Assembly: GCA_016081115.2 (NCBI GenBank)
Contig: JABTTQ020003409.1
Location: forward strand, 1-64,000
Source of the DNA: Rehmannia glutinosa
Lineage: Eukaryota; Streptophyta; Magnoliopsida; Lamiales; Orobanchaceae
Direction: 5' to 3'
Length of the DNA stretch: 64,000 bases
The notes beneath the pieces were generated by a model, which did not search any database, was not told the origin of the DNA, and saw only the letters and a list, made by a program, of their open reading frames with translations. Both the position numbers and the translations under genes were made by a program. How positions within the stretch are numbered: the stretch's first letter is position 1; each line of letters starts with the position of its first letter. This document shows positions 60,901 to 64,000 of the stretch, in pieces.

Positions 60901-62011
60901 GCACTTTACCCCCTGAATCAATCATGAGTTGACATGTGTTAAACTCATGATAGGTCCAAGTCATCTCCCATGGGTTAAGTGCAAAATATTCAAAGTTAGG
61001 CATGCAAAAGAGAAATTTCCAAAGTTTAGTAGGCAAAATGCAAAACTTACGATTGTTTGGTGGGTAAAATGCATTTATCAGTACCTGCAGTTTGGCAAGC
61101 TCATCCACATATTCTTTAGGAAATATATCAGATCTTGTCGAAAATAATTGCCCGAGTTTGATAAACGTAGGACCGAGTTGCAGTGCACGTCTCCTTAACC
61201 ATGAAGCCGTTTTCCGTTTCCTCTCCCTCTGAAAATTAAGTAGAGCTTATAACATAAAGCACTTAGATAAAAGTCCCAACAAACTAAACCAATAAAGAAA
61301 AGAGAACTCTTAACATGATATATACAACAATACCAACAAACTAAGCCTTTTTCCCACTATGTGGGGTCGACTATATGGATCATCTCACGCCATCGTTTAT
61401 GGTCAAAGCCATATTTACATTTATAACATGGTATATACTGCACATAATAACCAAGCCCCACCTGCTTCTCCTGAGTGAAGCCTCCAATGTACGTCCACTT
61501 TGCGTTCTCCAATAAAACACGCACACGCAGCGAAACAACAGAGGACCACACGTCAATAGTTCGTTGCACGGAGTTATAATTTTCGTTGGCCCAACTAAAA
61601 TTTTCATCGGACGGCAAAACTTTTAGCACTTCAATGGGTGGAAGCTCTTTAGTTTTTGGCGACTTAGCAAGCAGTGGAGGAGGATCTTTCTTTATTAGAC
61701 TCCTCCATTAATTACGTACGCCATTGATGTTTTTCTCGGATCCGTTCATTCGATTTCTGATTTCAGTTGTAGGTACCATTTCAATAACTTTGCCATGCCT
61801 ATTTAGTTTTGCTGGCAAATCTCTCCGTTGCATTTCAACTTGGAACTTACGGAGTTTCTTACTTTTAACCGGATCCGTAGCATAATTGATGAATTCTGAA
61901 GTATTATAGTATGTCAATGAACTAGAAAAAGACAGATTTTTACTGGTCTTCGATGATTTATGAATTCTCGAGTCGACAACAGCAACTATTAGAAGCCAGT
62001 ATTACCACCAT
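56380..62011 (-). CDS. Chloroplast ABC1-like kinase (ABC1K7/ABC1K8-like), first coding exon damaged
   Basis: Seventeen minus-strand coding exons: 61462-62011, 61085-61228, 60612-60737, 60292-60379, 60118-60211, 59727-59820, 59391-59445, 59121-59212, 58869-59039, 58452-58508, 58240-58323, 57983-58067, 57198-57259, 57034-57108, 56824-56928, 56549-56690, 56380-56453. All phases agree. Family hallmarks are present: FIKLGQLFSTRSD (KxGQ), AAASLGQVHRA, VVVKVQRPG, HADPHPGN and YYDFGMMGE. The C-terminus ends RSMQRVNKLDKFEKMI. Relatives are plastid-envelope kinases linked to prenylquinone, lipid and iron/redox balance. The first coding exon is odd: the likely start at 62011 (MVVILASNSCCC) is one base out of frame with the rest, and an in-frame TAA stands at 61708-61710 between INGVRN and WRSLIKKDPPP. 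Downstream exons are intact. It may be a young pseudogene, use a later start, or contain assembly errors. Confidence 0.92.
57293..57562. mobile_element. MITE in an ABC1K intron
   Basis: The left end gggagtgtttgcaaaactct and right end agcttttgcaaacactccc pair almost perfectly. A three-base flank, gaa, stands on both sides (57290-57292 and 57563-57565). Related decayed sequence with cttctatt.gcaaaacactaccaacttctg-type motifs lies at 58590-58760 and at 10365-10760. The superfamily is uncertain; the short duplication would suit a PIF-Harbinger-like element. Confidence 0.7.
57943..57978. repeat. (GA)18 microsatellite next to a splice donor
   Basis: An uninterrupted GA run. Read on the minus strand, the donor after exon 57983-58067 is GTGA followed at once by (TC)18, so the repeat begins at intron position +5. 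Confidence 0.9.
61326..61420 (-). mobile_element. 5'-truncated RTE LINE tail
   Basis: On the minus strand it reads gtcgaccccacatagtggga, then aaaaggcttagtttgttggt, matching the 3' end of the RTE element at 35840-35888. A near-perfect repeat, taacatgrtatatac, flanks it at about 61311-61325 and 61421-61435. It lies in the intron between exons 61462-62011 and 61085-61228 of the kinase gene, in the same orientation as the gene. Confidence 0.8.
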
Positions 62012-62262
62012 TATCTCTGAGGGACGAAACCTGAGAGAAGAAACAAAGGATGGTGCCGGTTTTTCGATTAAATTAACTTCTTACAAGTAAATCATCATAG
62101 ACAAAGTTAAAACATTCTTTAACCTCAATGCTCATCCAAGAATTATTGCCACGAGATGATATCCTGATATGAATGCGAAATCGAAAAAATTCAGTAACAA
62201 TATGGAGAAAAAAACACAACAATATGTAAACATTTCTCTGCACTATCAACTGTCACCATTTA

Positions 62263-62393
62263 TACTACTAGCTTGTAGCATATTGTTCATCCTTTGTAAG
62301 GGTGTTGACAAGAGTTCGAACCTGTATCTTTCAATTTCTTTGAAATTTATCCCCTCCCTTTCTATCACTACTCCCAACTTGTTAAAAAAAAAA
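62263..62393 (+). mobile_element. tRNA-derived SINE, copy 2
   Basis: It is similar throughout to the SINE at 32214: agcttgtagca near the start, atcctttgtaagggtgttga, a B-box gttcgaacc, tatctttcaatttctttgaa and an A-run at the end. The flanking repeat atcaaytgtcascattta (18 bases, two mismatches) is at 62245-62262 and 62394-62411. It lies in the 5'UTR-intron region of the kinase gene. Confidence 0.88.
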
Positions 62394-62414
62394 ATCAATT
62401 GTCAGCATTTAATG

Positions 62415-64000
62415 ACAATAAAATGCACCTTTTCAATGAACTGATATTCTAAAGTCTATCAAATCACTTTTCCATTTTAGTTTCTGATTGTGTGCTTCAA
62501 ATGTCTACAGGACTACAACCAAGTAGAGAATGAATGATCACAACTATTTCATACCACATAGAACAACAACCTAGTACGACAACTTTCGACAAGATTTTAT
62601 AGTAAAACATCTAGTCCCAGATCATTACAGGAATCAAAAGCCATGATTTTAGTCAACCCCTTCAATACAAATAAGCATAAAGCAAATCCCATAAACAATG
62701 ACACTAAAAAAACAAATAAAATTAAAACTTACAGTCGAAAAACTTGAAGAGAGGAGGAAGAAACACAGAATCTAGAATCCCACCACGGATTTCTTCAAAG
62801 CTCCGACAGGAAATTTGATGGGGTGTAAGAGTTGAATATAAGGAAAAATGGGACTACCACTTTCTTGAGCTGTCTACATGTTTCAATATAAAAATACTTA
62901 CATGTGAAATTAAAATGAAAAAATAAAACATGGACGGGTAACGTGCAAGCTGTTTTACAAATTTAATTTTGTTTGGCCTTAATTTCTGCTTTTTTTTTTT
63001 TTATATGCTGCGCTTAGTTTTCTATAGAATCGTTTAAAATTTTAAATATTGTCCCCGTTTACGACAAAACAACTGAAAGTGGCATCTTGAACAGATCATA
63101 TAATGTACTGTTTTTTGTTTAAATAAAAATTTACTAATTTATTTCGACCTATATTTGCTACACTCTGATTGGTCTGAAATCTGAAATCCTTCTGGTGTTA
63201 ATTTGTATTTTTCCGTGTTTTCATGAGATGGCGCTATTTGCATATTCCCCCCTCTAAATAGTAAGTATATCTATACAATCTATCTATATAATCTGAAAAA
63301 GACAAAAGGTAAACTACTCTAAAAAATAGAAGATATATATTGGATACTTTTGATTAATAAATATAGTACAAGTAACTAAATAATTTTTTAAATGCAAAAA
63401 ATTAAATATCACTCATTGCAATATACAAATTGAAAAAATAATGTGAAAATAGATGTAATAATGTAATTAATAATTTAAAATTTATGTTATTTTAACAAGC
63501 CAAACTACAAAAAAAAAAAAAGCTCAAATTTAATAATATTATATACAAATCCCGTGTAACACACGGTGCTTTTCTAGTAATTACATAAATGTCATGACTA
63601 TAAAAGAATATAATATCCGTACTACCATAAAAAGTTCTAAATACATCCATCAAATCTCTAAATACTCTTTTTTTTTCAAGCTTATATTCTTCTTCTTCGG
63701 CCCCAGTCACATTCTTCTTCTTTCTCTATAAATTTGCAAAAGAAATTCTGTAAAACCTAATTTTTCGACGTCCATATTGTTATAAATATGAACCACAATG
63801 AATTAATCGACACCAATATTTTAAATATCTTATTAATTTAACGGTTGAAGTGTCGACTTTTCCTCTTGTTCGATATGACATGTACATGTAGTGCCATATT
63901 TTTCGTAATACTAATTAAAAATAAAATATAAATGAATTGCTAATTTATAAAAATTAACATAGCTCAAACATTCAAACAATCACATGTATATATACAAAAT
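62415..64000. other. 5' region of the kinase gene and intergenic DNA
   Basis: A probable noncoding first exon of the kinase gene ends near 62735 (minus strand cgact before gtaagt), with another small leader exon near 62115-62165. Beyond about 62830 there is only AT-rich DNA with T- and A-runs and no supported gene. Confidence 0.45.

Overview
The window is nuclear DNA of a flowering plant, most probably a eudicot. It has AT-rich intergenic DNA, many short exons with GT-AG introns, plant-specific gene families (LACS8-type acyl-CoA synthetase, NOI/RIN4-like protein, plastid ABC1 kinase, nuclear bL36m), and a heavy load of nested plant transposons. The species cannot be named from the sequence.

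Layout. 1-6.4 kb: decayed retroelement and transposon coding remnants on the minus strand (a plant-transposon protein, a copia gag with primer-binding site and LTR edge). 6.4-11.2 kb: AT-rich DNA with one small coding relic. 11.2-14.6 kb: a three-exon plus-strand gene for an unrecognised 171-residue one-TM protein. 15.1-15.8 kb: a 5'-truncated LINE (RNase H end). 17.8-23.9 kb: complete plus-strand LACS8-like gene, 11 coding exons, 728 aa. 24.3-26.7 kb: MITEs, some nested. 26.75-30.5 kb: plus-strand mitochondrial-type ribosomal protein bL36 gene, whose promoter and 5' leader are a copy of those of the 171-aa gene 15 kb upstream. 31.9-37.2 kb: minus-strand NOI/RIN4-like gene whose second intron holds a SINE, a MITE and a nearly full-length RTE-type LINE. 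39.4-45.6 kb: a Ty1/copia element, minus strand, with both LTRs and a 5-bp target duplication. 46.7-52.4 kb: minus-strand acetyl-CoA acetyltransferase (thiolase) gene with a one-base frameshift. 52.5-55.9 kb: transposon cluster, including a 35-base piece of the 18S rRNA/ITS1 junction that looks retroposed, and a hAT remnant. 56.4-62.8 kb: minus-strand chloroplast ABC1-like kinase gene with 17 coding exons, whose first coding exon carries a stop and a probable frameshift.

The host genes form no operon or pathway cluster; they are independent housekeeping or signalling genes. Two act in lipid and isoprenoid metabolism (LACS8, thiolase), one in organelle translation (bL36m), one in plastid lipid/quinone regulation (ABC1K), and one in plasma-membrane immunity (NOI).

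No CRISPR, operon-like system, tRNA gene or intact rRNA gene was seen. The most notable observations are the retroposed pre-rRNA snippet, the promoter shared by two unrelated genes, a Mutator-like MITE family with clean 9-bp target duplications, and inactivating lesions in two otherwise well-preserved genes. Coordinates of exons were derived by hand from splice consensus, reading phase and remembered family sequence, so single-base errors are possible.
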